51,018 bases of DNA. It comes from Flavobacteriales bacterium (GTDB taxonomy: Bacteria > Bacteroidota > Bacteroidia > Flavobacteriales_D > Sanyastnellaceae). The stretch is from NCBI GenBank assembly GCA_022447625.1, contig JAKVAX010000023.1, positions 1 through 51,018 on the forward strand. The letters are read 5' to 3'. A program made the translations under genes and the position numbers. Positions 27,501 to 36,924 of this stretch are shown here, piece by piece. How positions within the stretch are numbered: the stretch's first letter is position 1; the number at the start of each line of letters is the position of its first letter. A model generated the notes under the pieces. That model was given only the letters and a program-made list of their open reading frames with translations, was not told the DNA's origin and did no database searches.

Positions 27501-29020
27501 TACGCAGTGATTCTGGCTAGTCCGTCACGCATTCTCTTCAGGGTTTCTTCCTTCCCAAGGAATTCCGCGATAGCGAACATAGAAGGACCACCGCCTTCAC
27601 CTGTCACCAACAAACGGAAATTCGGAAGCACAGCACCCATGCCCAACTCATTCGACTCCAAGTATCCTTTGAAGCCTGTTTCAATAGATGCGGCATCGAA
27701 AGAATCAATACCATCAAGCACGGTAATCAAACCTTCCATGATTTGAGGAGTGGCTTCTTTCCATTTTTTGCGAAGTGTCTTTTCATGGTAAGTTTCAGGA
27801 GCTGCGAATAGATAATCGGCGGCAATCAACTCATGAGCAAATGCGCTTCGTTCGGCCATCATAGCTGCGATTTGAACGCACTTATCAGCACTCAACTCAA
27901 CGCCTTGTTCATCGAGCATTGACTGAATCATGCTTCCTAATTCCTCATGGCTTTTCGCTCGTAAATAGTGTTCATTGAACCACTTGGCCTTGTCAGGGTT
28001 GAAGCGTGCTCCAGACTTGACAACGCGTTCTAGAGAGAATGCTTTGATCATCTCGTCGTTCGAGAATACTTCTTGCTCATCTCCAGGGTTCCATCCTAAC
28101 ATCAGCAACATGTTGATGAAGGCCTCAGGGAAGTATCCGCTTTCACGGTACCCTGAAGAAACATTCCCTGATTTAGGATCATTCCATTCCAGCGGGAATA
28201 CAGGGAAACCTCCTTTATCGCCATCGCGTTTGCTGAGCTTACCGTTTCCTGTAGGCTTCAGGATCAACGGCAAATGAGCGAATTTCGGAGCTTCCCAGCC
28301 CAACGCACGGTATAAAAGAATATGCAACGGTGCCGATGGCAACCACTCTTCACCGCGAATCACATGCGAAATCTCCATCAAGTGATCGTCTACAATATTC
28401 GCCATGTGATAGGTCGGGAACTGATCGCGTTTTAGCAGAACTTTATCGTCAAGAACCTTGGTCTGAATGCGAACCACACCGCGAATCTCGTCTTCAAATA
28501 CCACCTCTTCATCGGCCGGAATTTTGAAACGAACGGTGACTGGAATATCTGAAGCAAGCAACGTCTCTACCTCGTCTGCGGGCAAACTCAAAGAGTTACG
28601 CATGTCCATGCGCGTAGATGCGTCGTACTGCCAAACAGATTTGTTGGCCTCAGCTTCCGTCCGCTTCGCAGCAATTTCTTCCGGGGTGTCAAATGCATAG
28701 TAAGCATCACCATTCTCGATCAATTGCTTCACGTATTGGCCGTTCAATTCCATGCGTTCAGATTGACGGTAAGGACCAAAATCTCCACCGTATCCAACAC
28801 CTTCATCTGGTTCAATCCCACACCATTTCAGCGCTTCTAAGATGTAATCTTCAGCACCAGGAACGAAGCGAGTTTGATCAGTGTCTTCAATACGAAGAAT
28901 GAACTTCCCTCCATGGTTGTGAGCAAAAAGGTAATTGTAGAGCGCCGTTCGCACACCTCCCATATGAAGTGGCCCTGTTGGACTCGGAGCGAAACGTACA
29001 CGTACTTGATTCGTTGCCAT
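27500..29020 (-). CDS. gltX: Glutamate--tRNA ligase
   Basis: Charges tRNA-Glu with glutamate in the cytosol. The 506-residue class I synthetase has the HIGH-type motif in [19 protein letters not shown] (about 11-29) and the KMSKS-type motif KLSKRDG (about 255-261). [21 protein letters not shown] is the conserved block before it. The C-terminal about 170 residues form the helical anticodon-binding domain. Whether it is discriminating or also charges tRNA-Gln cannot be told here. TATCTTTG at 29041-29048 on the same strand is a good -7 element, 20 bases before the ATG. The gene precedes folB with a one-base overlap. Confidence 0.96.
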   Translation of the reverse strand: MATNQVRVRFAPSPTGPLHMGGVRTALYNYLFAHNHGGKFILRIEDTDQTRFVPGAEDYILEALKWCGIEPDEGVGYGGDFGPYRQSERMELNGQYVKQLIENGDAYYAFDTPEEIAAKRTEAEANKSVWQYDASTRMDMRNSLSLPADEVETLLASDIPVTVRFKIPADEEVVFEDEIRGVVRIQTKVLDDKVLLKRDQFPTYHMANIVDDHLMEISHVIRGEEWLPSAPLHILLYRALGWEAPKFAHLPLILKPTGNGKLSKRDGDKGGFPVFPLEWNDPKSGNVSSGYRESGYFPEAFINMLLMLGWNPGDEQEVFSNDEMIKAFSLERVVKSGARFNPDKAKWFNEHYLRAKSHEELGSMIQSMLDEQGVELSADKCVQIAAMMAERSAFAHELIAADYLFAAPETYHEKTLRKKWKEATPQIMEGLITVLDGIDSFDAASIETGFKGYLESNELGMGAVLPNFRLLVTGEGGGPSMFAIAEFLGKEETLKRMRDGLARITA

Positions 29021-29040
29021 AGTTGCGTTCTCTGAGGGCG

Positions 29041-29048
29041 CAAAGATA
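29041..29048 (-). promoter_or_regulatory. -7 promoter element of gltX-folB
   Basis: On the minus strand this reads TATCTTTG, an exact match to TAnnTTTG, followed by C as in many Bacteroidota promoters. It predicts a leader of about 15 bases. No clear TTTG -33 box is visible upstream. Confidence 0.55.
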
Positions 29049-29108
29049 GTATTATCATCTTCTACAGTTGCTTTTCTTCGCCTCCGGCGGAACGCTTCGC
29101 TTCACTTT

Positions 29109-29126
29109 AAACGTTTATAAACGTTT
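29109..29126. promoter_or_regulatory. Two AAACGTTT palindromes one helical turn apart, between gltX and ssb
   Basis: AAACGTTT occurs at 29109-29116 and 29119-29126, ten bases centre to centre, so both face the same side of the helix. The pair lies 68 bases before ssb and 89 before gltX, where a dimeric repressor could act on either gene. A longer version, TTAAACGTTTAA, is at 50735-50746 upstream of dinB. This is a candidate operator only. Confidence 0.35.
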
Positions 29127-29193
29127 ATTCCTCGTCGACATCGAAAAAAGTATATCACCTTGCACCTCGAAACATTAATTAAAACGCATCATT

Positions 29194-29532
29194 ATGAGCG
29201 CAATTCGCAACAGGGTGAGCCTAATCGGTCGATTGGGAAAAGACCCAGAAACCAAAGCTTTCGACAGCGGAAAGCAGAAAACCAGTTTCTCATTGGCAAC
29301 GAAAGAAGTCTACAAGAAGGATGGGGAGAAAAAGGAAACCACCCAATGGCATAATGTGGTCATGTGGGATGGCCTTGCTAAGACAGCTTCAGAGTATCTG
29401 ACCAAAGGACAAGAAGTTGCCATCGAAGGGAAGGTGACTTACCGATCCTATGATGACAAAGAGGGGAACACCCGCTACATCACTGAAATAGTTGCTTCTG
29501 ACATGCACATGTTGGGTAATAAAGCTAGCTGA
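29194..29532 (+). CDS. ssb: Single-stranded DNA-binding protein
   Basis: Binds and protects single-stranded DNA in replication, recombination and repair. The 112-residue protein has the OB-fold opening IRNRVSLIGRLGKDPETKAF, the WHNVVMWDGLAKTASEYL block and the GKVTYRSYDDKEGNTRYITEIVASD end. It lacks the long disordered linker and acidic PF tip of classic SSB that recruits partners. It is therefore a short form, and a second SSB is likely elsewhere in the genome. It stands alone, divergent from gltX, with a strong hairpin just after its stop. Confidence 0.9.
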   Translation: MSAIRNRVSLIGRLGKDPETKAFDSGKQKTSFSLATKEVYKKDGEKKETTQWHNVVMWDGLAKTASEYLTKGQEVAIEGKVTYRSYDDKEGNTRYITEIVASDMHMLGNKAS

Positions 29533-29538
29533 AGCTTG

Positions 29539-29564
29539 TTAAGTGGGAGGAAACTCCCACTTAA
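29539..29564. terminator. Bidirectional hairpin between ssb and the DUF3857 gene
   Basis: An 11-base-pair perfect stem, TTAAGTGGGAG / CTCCCACTTAA, closes a GAAA tetraloop. It starts seven bases after the ssb stop and overlaps the stop codon of the convergent gene. The T run is poor, but the very stable stem between convergent genes makes termination or 3'-end protection likely. Confidence 0.75.
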
Positions 29565-31540
29565 TCTTCACTTTCGATGAATTGCTTCAAAAGGTCTTCT
29601 TTCAAGGGGAAGTAAAAGATCATTGGCAGCTTCGAAACGATGTCGTTCAAATGGTTGCAAGCCAATTTGAATTCTTCCGGCTTGATTTCGTCGACATGTG
29701 TCTTGTAGGTGTGATTCATAATCACCGTTTTGTCGTCAGGCATGTTGATGCTGCGCTCAAAGGTGAATGCAGCATTTTCCATGGTCATAACTTCATCCTC
29801 CACAAAGAGTTCCTCAGGGAAGTGGATGGTGACTTTCTCCTGCACATCTGATGGGTGGGGAACGTATACCGGATATTCTTTCTTATCACACACTGCGGTA
29901 GATACGTAATTGTACATCGAAAGAGGCTCGTATTGGAATTGATTCTGACGCACCCATTCGCCTTGTTCCAATGACCAGAAGTCATTGATCAAGTAACGCT
30001 CCTCAATAGTGAGGACATTGTTTTCAATATCGTCGTTGACTTTCAATCTGCTAGAGGCTTCGATATTTGGGAAGATAGAAGCATTGATTAGTCTGAATTC
30101 TTCCGTCAAATCAACTAATGAGTAGTACTCAAGAATGTTTCTGAAGTAGTCGGCATTAGAACCACCGTACTCTGTGACGACCACAAATTCAGCTAGATCC
30201 TCGAATGAAGGAATATTCAATGTTTCATCAATTCGAATGGTGGATTTCGAATGGTTGATATCCATAGCGGTCAATTTCGAATTGCCTGGTTTGATAATCA
30301 GCGATGTCATGAAGTCAGGCTGGCTCAAGGTCTTGAAGTCACCTCCTTGGAATGGTGACGTAGGATCTACCCAGTATTCCTTGCCTTTGTATTCGAAGTG
30401 AACGATGACATGATCGAATAGCGTTGGTGAGGGATAGAGAGATTCAATCCCTTTCATCAATCCGGTATTCACTAATACAGGGTAGCATTTATCTACTCCA
30501 ATACTGTGGAAGAGCGCACTCATGAGCAACGATTTATCTTTGCAGTCTCCGAAGCGCTGCGCAATAACTTGGTCAGGTGGGAATGGCTGAATGCTTCCGA
30601 TTCCTGTTTCGATGCCCATGTAACGAATGTCATCTTGTACGAAATCAATGATCGCATTCATTTGTGCTTCCTGGTCAAGCCCTTCAAGTCCGATTTCATT
30701 TTTGATTGCCGAGAAGTCTAAGTTCTCATCGTACTGGAAAATATTGACCGCCCAATCACTGACTCCTTTCCAGTCTGTATCAGTGGTGAAAATAAGATGG
30801 TCATAAACCAAATACCAAGGCGGCACAGACTCTTCGAGGATTTCACCTGGGATCTCGTTTCGGACAATCGAAATTTCATCGTGCCCTTCAAAGCCCTTCG
30901 CTTTTTTCAACTCGTCTTCGCAACCTTGGCAACGAACCTTATATTTTTGATCGTCAGTGATTAATCGTATCGAATACCTTCCGGTAGGTTCGCTTGAAAC
31001 TAGGTCGTAGTAGCGGAAATGAGAGTTGTCGAAGATCGGATTGTCGCCATAGATGGTATATGCGTAATCCAGAATGTCACCTTTTCGAATGTCGTTTAGG
31101 ATTTCATAAGCCGTAATGACCCCAGTGTAGATTCCAAAACCAAGCGATTCCTCAGTATTGAGCTTCTCGAATGTAAGTTCATCCGTTTTATCAATCTCGT
31201 TCCCATTACGAATAATCTTGAAGTGGTGGAACTCCACTTTTTGATAGGCCGGATCATAAGAGATGTAGAGCTCCGAGGCGTTCCGAACACCACCCTGAGT
31301 GAGCACTTCTAAGACTACTCGTGAGAAATCAGCTTGCTGATTCAGATTCACCTGTGTGTCGACGAGCTTGCCATAGACACCGCTAGACACATCATATTTA
31401 GAAATAGCATAATCAGGAATCTCAACTTCATTGACCCACTCAGGAGTAGGAGCGAGCATAAATTCATCTAGCTGGGCTTCAATATGTTCGGTAAGAAGGC
31501 ATCCGAAAAGGAATAAAATGGCTGAGCGAAAAATCGTCAT
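29561..31540 (-). CDS. DUF3857 and transglutaminase-like domain protein, secreted
   Basis: A 659-residue exported protein, probably periplasmic. The signal peptide is MTIFRSAILFLFGCLLTEHIEA. Residues about 50-220 correspond to DUF3857 (DFSRVVLEVLTQGG; HFKIIRNGNEIDKTDELTF). The transglutaminase-like core at about 290-400 keeps the full triad: Cys in QRFGDCKDKS, His in FDHVIVHFEY and Asp in YWVDPTSPF. It may cross-link or hydrolyse peptide amides, but the substrate of this Bacteroidota family is not known. The C-terminal region resembles the DUF3858-type beta domain. Its gene is single, convergent with ssb and divergent from sdhCAB. Confidence 0.9.
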   Translation of the reverse strand: MTIFRSAILFLFGCLLTEHIEAQLDEFMLAPTPEWVNEVEIPDYAISKYDVSSGVYGKLVDTQVNLNQQADFSRVVLEVLTQGGVRNASELYISYDPAYQKVEFHHFKIIRNGNEIDKTDELTFEKLNTEESLGFGIYTGVITAYEILNDIRKGDILDYAYTIYGDNPIFDNSHFRYYDLVSSEPTGRYSIRLITDDQKYKVRCQGCEDELKKAKGFEGHDEISIVRNEIPGEILEESVPPWYLVYDHLIFTTDTDWKGVSDWAVNIFQYDENLDFSAIKNEIGLEGLDQEAQMNAIIDFVQDDIRYMGIETGIGSIQPFPPDQVIAQRFGDCKDKSLLMSALFHSIGVDKCYPVLVNTGLMKGIESLYPSPTLFDHVIVHFEYKGKEYWVDPTSPFQGGDFKTLSQPDFMTSLIIKPGNSKLTAMDINHSKSTIRIDETLNIPSFEDLAEFVVVTEYGGSNADYFRNILEYYSLVDLTEEFRLINASIFPNIEASSRLKVNDDIENNVLTIEERYLINDFWSLEQGEWVRQNQFQYEPLSMYNYVSTAVCDKKEYPVYVPHPSDVQEKVTIHFPEELFVEDEVMTMENAAFTFERSINMPDDKTVIMNHTYKTHVDEIKPEEFKLACNHLNDIVSKLPMIFYFPLKEDLLKQFIESED

Positions 31541-31655
31541 TATTCAGTTCAATTAGCAATGCAAAATAGGCAATGTACTAGCCTGAATTGCCGACTTTGC
31601 ATTAAACTTAGGACAAACCAGAGACTATCAAGAACATTTCTAAATAGGAAGTGCT

Positions 31656-31687
31656 TTTGGTTGTATATCTATTGAGGTCTAATTTTG
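31656..31687 (+). promoter_or_regulatory. Promoter of the sdhCAB operon
   Basis: TTTG at 31656-31659, then exactly 20 bases, then TAATTTTG at 31680-31687, an exact fit to the Bacteroidota primary sigma consensus TTTG-N(19-21)-TAnnTTTG. The expected start is about 20-25 bases before the sdhC ATG. It is the best promoter in the window, fitting for a housekeeping respiratory operon. Confidence 0.85.
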
Positions 31688-31715
31688 AGCTCGCAAAAGA
31701 CAAGCGAAAAATATC

Positions 31716-32438
31716 ATGAGTCGTTCTGCTATTCTTAAGTCATCCCTAGTCAAAAAGTACTGGATGGCACTCACAGGGTTATTTCTTTGCCTCTTCCTCG
31801 TAGGCCACTTGGTAGGAAATCTTCAGTTGTTTATCCCTGGAATGGAAGGGCAACTCCAATTCAACGAATACGCTAAATTCATGACCTCGAATCCGGCGGT
31901 CAAGATTCTATCGTACGTTACTTACTTCAGCATTTTATTCCATGCGTTTGATGGAATCAAGCTGACCTTCGAAAACAGAAAAGCACGTCCTGTCAAGTAT
32001 GCTTACAACAAACCAGGAGAGAATTCAGGATGGGCATCACGCAATATGGCACTCCTTGGAACAGTTCTTCTTGCGTTCATCGCAACGCACATGACGAACT
32101 TCTGGGCGAAGATGCATTTCACAGAAATGCCAATGCAAACTGTAGACGCAGAAGGAGCGATGCTTATGGAACCGTTGAAAGACCTCCACACTGTAGTGAT
32201 GGCATTCTTTAATCCGTCAGTAAATAACATGGCCTTGGTGGCAATGTTATTCTACGTGATCTCAATGATCGCCATTGCCTTCCACCTTTGGCATGGATTC
32301 CAAAGTGCATGGCAAACACTTGGTGTAAACCACAAGAAATACACTCCACTTATCAAATTGATTGGAAAAGGCTTCAGTGTACTCGTGCCACTGTTGTTCG
32401 CTGTTATTCCGATCTATTTGTACATCACTCAGGCTTAA
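31716..32438 (+). CDS. sdhC: Succinate dehydrogenase cytochrome b subunit (b558 type)
   Basis: The 240-residue membrane anchor that binds heme b and passes electrons from the iron-sulfur subunit to menaquinone. Five hydrophobic helices are visible, starting with KYWMALTGLFLCLFLVGHLVGNL, which carries the first conserved His. Further likely heme-ligand His residues lie in YFSILFHAFDGIKL, FIATHMTNFWAKM and AIAFHLWHGFQSA. A single fused anchor, with no SdhD gene, is the two-heme type B arrangement expected in Bacteroidota. It is the first gene of sdhCAB. Confidence 0.95.
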   Translation: MSRSAILKSSLVKKYWMALTGLFLCLFLVGHLVGNLQLFIPGMEGQLQFNEYAKFMTSNPAVKILSYVTYFSILFHAFDGIKLTFENRKARPVKYAYNKPGENSGWASRNMALLGTVLLAFIATHMTNFWAKMHFTEMPMQTVDAEGAMLMEPLKDLHTVVMAFFNPSVNNMALVAMLFYVISMIAIAFHLWHGFQSAWQTLGVNHKKYTPLIKLIGKGFSVLVPLLFAVIPIYLYITQA

Positions 32439-32474
32439 TGAACGTTTTCGTTCAGCGCTGGTAATATCACCGTT

Positions 32475-34475
32475 ATGGCACTCCAATCGAACATTCCGGA
32501 AGGACCACTCGCAGAGAAGTGGGAGAAACATAAGAACAACATTCGGCTGGTCAACCCAGCGAATAAGCGTTTGATCGACATCATTGTCGTTGGTACAGGA
32601 CTTGCAGGAGCCTCTGCAGCAGCATCGTTTGCTGAGATGGGGTACAATGTGAAAGCATTCTGTTTCCAAGACTCACCTCGCCGTGCACACTCTATTGCAG
32701 CACAGGGAGGGATCAACGCAGCAAAAAACTATCAGAACGACGGTGACTCCGTTTACCGCCTGTTCTACGATACGATTAAGGGAGGTGACTACCGCTCACG
32801 TGAAGCGAACGTTTACCGCCTGGCAGAAGTATCAGCAAATATCATTGACCAGTGTGTGGCTCAAGGTGTACCATTCGCACGTGACTACGGTGGCCTACTC
32901 GATAACCGGTCATTCGGTGGAGTATTGGTGTCTCGTACTTTCTACGCGAAAGGGCAAACAGGCCAGCAGCTGCTCCTAGGAGCTTACAGCGCGCTATCAC
33001 GCCAAATCTCGAAGGGAAAAGTACAGATGTACAACCGCCACGAGATGCTAGACGTGGTAATTGTAGATGGCAAGTGTCGTGGAATCATCGCTCGTAACCT
33101 GGTAACGGGAGAAGTTGAGCGCCACGGAGCACATGCGGTCGTGCTAGGATCAGGTGGATACGGAAACGTATTCTTCCTTTCTACCAATGCGATGGGATCC
33201 AACGTCTCTGCCGCATGGAAGGCACATCGCAAAGGAGCTTACTTCGCGAACCCTTGTTACACACAGATTCACCCAACTTGTATCCCTGTTTCTGGAGACT
33301 ACCAGTCGAAGTTGACGTTAATGTCAGAGTCGCTTCGTAATGACGGCCGAATCTGGGTTCCTAAAAAGAAGGAGGATGTTGAAGCGATCCGAAACGGTTC
33401 GAAACGTCCAGTTGATCTTAGCGAAGACGAAAGAGATTACTACCTCGAGCGTCGTTACCCTTCATTCGGTAACCTCGTACCTCGTGACGTAGCCTCTCGC
33501 GCGGCGAAAGAGCGTTGCGATGAAGGTTTCGGTGTGAACAAGACAGGTGAAGCAGTATTCCTTGATTTCTCGAGTGCAATCATGCGTTACGGGAAAACAG
33601 AAGCGAATATCCAGGGTGTGAAGAACCCGAGCGAAGATCAAGTTCGCCAGTTAGGAGAAGACGTGGTTCGTGCAAAGTACGGTAACCTCTTCCAGATGTA
33701 CGAGAAGATCACTGATGACAACCCGTACAAGACGCCAATGAAGATTTACCCAGCGGTACACTACACGATGGGTGGACTTTGGGTAGACTACAACTTGATG
33801 ACCTCGGTTCCAGGTTTGTACGCTGCTGGAGAAGCGAACTTCTCTGACCACGGTGCCAACAGACTAGGAGCTTCTGCATTGATGCAAGGACTTGCTGATG
33901 GTTATTTCGTGATTCCTTACACAATCGGTGAGTACCTCGCTGATGACATCCGTACCGGAGCTATTTCGACAGACACTCCTGAATTTGCGCAAGCAGAGAA
34001 AGAAGTAAAAGATAAGATCAACGCCTTCATCAACAACAATGGTGATACGCCAGTAGATGACTTCCACCGTAAGTTGGGTCGCATAATGTGGGACAACTGT
34101 GGTATGGCTCGTAACGAGCAAGGCTTGAAGAATGCGATCAGTGAAATCCAGAAGCTACGAGAAGAATTCTACCAGAAGGTTCGTGTACCTGGAAGCGCTG
34201 AAGAACTCAACCCAGAACTAGAAAAAGCGCTACGAGTAGCTGACTTCCTTGAACTAGGGGAGCTCATGTGCCGTGACGCTCTGGAGCGCAATGAGTCTTG
34301 CGGAGGACACTTCCGCGAGGAATACCAGACGGAAGAGGGTGAAGCTCGTCGCGACGATGAAAACTATACTTACGTAGCCGCTTGGGAATTCACAGGAACA
34401 CCTTCTGAAGCACAACTTCACAAGGAAGACCTCGTATTCGAAAATGTAGAATTGAAACAACGCAGCTACAAGTAA
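32475..34475 (+). CDS. sdhA: Succinate dehydrogenase / fumarate reductase flavoprotein subunit
   Basis: The 666-residue catalytic subunit that oxidises succinate to fumarate with covalently bound FAD. The N-terminal dinucleotide fold is [39 protein letters not shown] carries the His that attaches FAD. The active-site loops HPTCIP and the [12 protein letters not shown] block are present, as is [16 protein letters not shown]-like [18 protein letters not shown]. The length is that of the long Bacteroidota form rather than the 588-residue E. coli protein. It is 36 bases after sdhC and 21 before sdhB. Confidence 0.96.
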   Translation: MALQSNIPEGPLAEKWEKHKNNIRLVNPANKRLIDIIVVGTGLAGASAAASFAEMGYNVKAFCFQDSPRRAHSIAAQGGINAAKNYQNDGDSVYRLFYDTIKGGDYRSREANVYRLAEVSANIIDQCVAQGVPFARDYGGLLDNRSFGGVLVSRTFYAKGQTGQQLLLGAYSALSRQISKGKVQMYNRHEMLDVVIVDGKCRGIIARNLVTGEVERHGAHAVVLGSGGYGNVFFLSTNAMGSNVSAAWKAHRKGAYFANPCYTQIHPTCIPVSGDYQSKLTLMSESLRNDGRIWVPKKKEDVEAIRNGSKRPVDLSEDERDYYLERRYPSFGNLVPRDVASRAAKERCDEGFGVNKTGEAVFLDFSSAIMRYGKTEANIQGVKNPSEDQVRQLGEDVVRAKYGNLFQMYEKITDDNPYKTPMKIYPAVHYTMGGLWVDYNLMTSVPGLYAAGEANFSDHGANRLGASALMQGLADGYFVIPYTIGEYLADDIRTGAISTDTPEFAQAEKEVKDKINAFINNNGDTPVDDFHRKLGRIMWDNCGMARNEQGLKNAISEIQKLREEFYQKVRVPGSAEELNPELEKALRVADFLELGELMCRDALERNESCGGHFREEYQTEEGEARRDDENYTYVAAWEFTGTPSEAQLHKEDLVFENVELKQRSYK

Positions 34476-34496
34476 GCTGCCTAAAGCATAAAGGAT

Positions 34497-35249
34497 ATGA
34501 ACCTTACGCTTAAAATTTGGAGACAGTCAGGTCCGAACGATAAGGGTCGAATGGAAACTTACCAAGTGTCTGATATCTCACCAGATATGTCTTTCCTCGA
34601 AATGATCGATGTATTGAATGATCAACTCGTTCGTGAAGGAAAAGACCCAGTAGCATTCGATCACGACTGTCGTGAAGGGATCTGTGGTATGTGCAGTATG
34701 TACATCAACGGTGAAGCACACGGCCCAGGCCGTGGAGTGACGACATGTCAATTGCACATGCGTTCGTTCAAGGATGGTGAAACCATTTATATCGAACCAT
34801 GGCGTGCAGCGGCATTCCCAGTGATCAAAGACTTGGTTACTGATCGTAGTGCTTTCGATCGTATCATCCAGGCTGGAGGATACGTATCAGTGAACACTTC
34901 AGGTAATACGCAAGATGCCAATGCACTTCCAATTCCAAAAGAGAACGCAGACAAGGCATTTGATGCCGCAACCTGTATTGGATGTGGAGCATGTGTGGCT
35001 ACGTGTAAGAACTCTTCTGCGATGCTCTTCACTTCTGCGAAAGTTTCTCAGTTGGCGTTGCTTCCACAAGGAGAGGCGGAGCGTGAGCGCCGTGTACTTC
35101 GAATGGTTAATCAAATGGACCTTGAAGGGTTCGGAAACTGCACGAATACAGGAGCATGTGAGGTAGAATGTCCGAAAGGAATTAGCCTGGAGAACATCGC
35201 TCGAATGAACCGTGAATTCTTGAAAGCTTCGATTTCTTCGGAATCATAA
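34497..35249 (+). CDS. sdhB: Succinate dehydrogenase / fumarate reductase iron-sulfur subunit
   Basis: The 250-residue electron-transfer subunit. The [2Fe-2S] ligands are in [16 protein letters not shown] and the later TCQLHMRSF. The two ferredoxin-type clusters are supplied by [17 protein letters not shown] and by [16 protein letters not shown], which fits one [4Fe-4S] and one [3Fe-4S] centre. It completes sdhCAB and is followed by a strong terminator. Confidence 0.96.
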   Translation: MNLTLKIWRQSGPNDKGRMETYQVSDISPDMSFLEMIDVLNDQLVREGKDPVAFDHDCREGICGMCSMYINGEAHGPGRGVTTCQLHMRSFKDGETIYIEPWRAAAFPVIKDLVTDRSAFDRIIQAGGYVSVNTSGNTQDANALPIPKENADKAFDAATCIGCGACVATCKNSSAMLFTSAKVSQLALLPQGEAERERRVLRMVNQMDLEGFGNCTNTGACEVECPKGISLENIARMNREFLKASISSES

Positions 35250-35269
35250 GCTGAACCATACGATATGCA

Positions 35270-35301
35270 AAAGCCCGGTCGATTCGATCGGGCTTTTTTT
35301 G
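35270..35301 (+). terminator. Rho-independent terminator of sdhCAB
   Basis: A nine-pair stem, GCCCGGTCG / CGATCGGGC with one G-T pair, around an ATT loop (35273-35293), followed by seven T. It separates sdhCAB from the ATPase gene, so that pair needs its own promoter or readthrough. Confidence 0.93.
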
Positions 35302-35352
35302 TTCTGAACGACTTGACGCTAAAACTGTTATGTAGGCGTGAAAGCATCAGAA

Positions 35353-36924
35353 ATGGAAGCCACGACCGCAGCGCCTCAGACTGCGATGAAAGCCAGAATA
35401 GACGCACTGGCATCGGCTATGTGTAAAGGATTGTACGAGCGTGATGAGGTCATGCGTCTCGCGTTGTTGACGGCAATCTCGGGTGAAAGCATTTTTTTGC
35501 TGGGCCCTCCTGGCGTCGGGAAAAGCTTGATTGCACGTCGTCTGAAGTACGCATTCAGTGAAGGCAAGACCTTCGAGTACCTTATGACGCGATTCTCTAC
35601 TCCAGATGAGGTTTTTGGACCTATTTCGATCAAACGGCTGAAGGAAGACGATCAATATGAACGACTCACTGAGAACTACATGCCTGATGCCAGTGTGGTT
35701 TTCTTAGATGAGATCTGGAAGTCGAGTTCATCAATCCAGAATGCCCTTTTGACCATCATTAACGAACGTGTTTACCGCAATGGTCAACAAGAATTGCCCG
35801 TGAACATTCGTGCCATTATCACAGCTTCAAATGAATTGCCGGATGCTGGAGATAGCTTTGGCCCACTGTGGGATCGTCTATTGGTTCGATATGATATTCA
35901 AGGAATTCAGAGCGGAAAGAACTTCCGCGCGATGATTACTGACACAGACGAGGTATACGAAGATCCAGTTCCAGCGGAGCTGAAGATTTCAGAGCAAGAA
36001 CTGAACGACTGGAATCAAGCGATTGATCAAGTGGCTATTCCTGAAGAAGTGGTGACTTCGTTGGAGATGATTAAGCAGCGCATCGAAAAACGTAATGTGA
36101 AGAACCCCAATGAAGCCCCTATCCTTATTTACGATCGAAGATGGAAGAAGACCATCCGCTTGTTGCGCACGAGCGCTTTCTTGAATGGAAGATCGAAGGT
36201 AGATCTGATGGACCTCTTCTTGACGATGCATTGTCTCTGGAATAATCCTGGGCAGATTACTCCGCTGCGAGAGATTGTCGCACGAACTGTGCGCGAGCAT
36301 GGCTACAGCATTGCGCTTCCACTAGGTCAACTCTCTTCAGAAGTGGAAGCCTTCGAAGACGAAGTGAACGAGGAAACGACAGTGAAGTTAACGGAGGAAC
36401 AAGAAATCTTGACACCGTTCGATGATGTGTGGTACAAGCTGATTAAGCCAGATGCGCAGTTTGAGGGAATCCTGTTGAAAGTGAATGATTTCAATCGTTT
36501 GCAAACAGGGGATTTCGAGGTGACTAATTTTTACGACGCCAGTGGAAACTTGGTCAACCGACTGCAAGCGTCGAAATCATCTAAAGCCTTCGAGATTGTC
36601 ATCAAATACAACTCTCTCGATCTTATCTATAAACTCCACACGCACAAAGCTGAGAAGATCCGTAAAGTGAAACGCAAAGCACATAAGATGCTCGTGAACC
36701 ACTGGAATGATCGGTACCAATTACTGCATCAAGATGTGTCAAAAGCATTGACGAAAGTGGAATCTTCCAAGCCTGAGCATTGGCAAGAGATGCATGATCA
36801 TTTGTTTACTTCAGGACGTCTGGTGCCGTTGGTCAAAGCAAATATGGAAGAAGTGGCAGATGAGCTCAATAAGTTGAAGCTTCGCCTTGAGAAGTTGCGA
36901 TTCGACTATGAAGAACAGCAATAA
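35353..36924 (+). CDS. MoxR-family AAA+ ATPase, RavA-like
   Basis: A cytosolic AAA+ ATPase thought to act as a chaperone or remodelling enzyme with the VWA protein encoded next. Numbering from ATG 35353 gives 523 residues. GLYERDEVMRLALLTAISGES leads into Walker A GPPGVGKS, with Walker B VVFLDEIWKSSS and sensor ITASNELPDAG. This opening matches E. coli RavA closely. The C-terminal half is a helical region plus a small beta domain like the RavA LARA domain (VWYKLIKPDAQFEG to about 440). A GTG at 35338 and an ATG at 35386 are alternative starts; the conserved part begins near MKARIDALASAM at the latter. It overlaps the next gene by 17 bases. Confidence 0.85.
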   Translation: MEATTAAPQTAMKARIDALASAMCKGLYERDEVMRLALLTAISGESIFLLGPPGVGKSLIARRLKYAFSEGKTFEYLMTRFSTPDEVFGPISIKRLKEDDQYERLTENYMPDASVVFLDEIWKSSSSIQNALLTIINERVYRNGQQELPVNIRAIITASNELPDAGDSFGPLWDRLLVRYDIQGIQSGKNFRAMITDTDEVYEDPVPAELKISEQELNDWNQAIDQVAIPEEVVTSLEMIKQRIEKRNVKNPNEAPILIYDRRWKKTIRLLRTSAFLNGRSKVDLMDLFLTMHCLWNNPGQITPLREIVARTVREHGYSIALPLGQLSSEVEAFEDEVNEETTVKLTEEQEILTPFDDVWYKLIKPDAQFEGILLKVNDFNRLQTGDFEVTNFYDASGNLVNRLQASKSSKAFEIVIKYNSLDLIYKLHTHKAEKIRKVKRKAHKMLVNHWNDRYQLLHQDVSKALTKVESSKPEHWQEMHDHLFTSGRLVPLVKANMEEVADELNKLKLRLEKLRFDYEEQQ

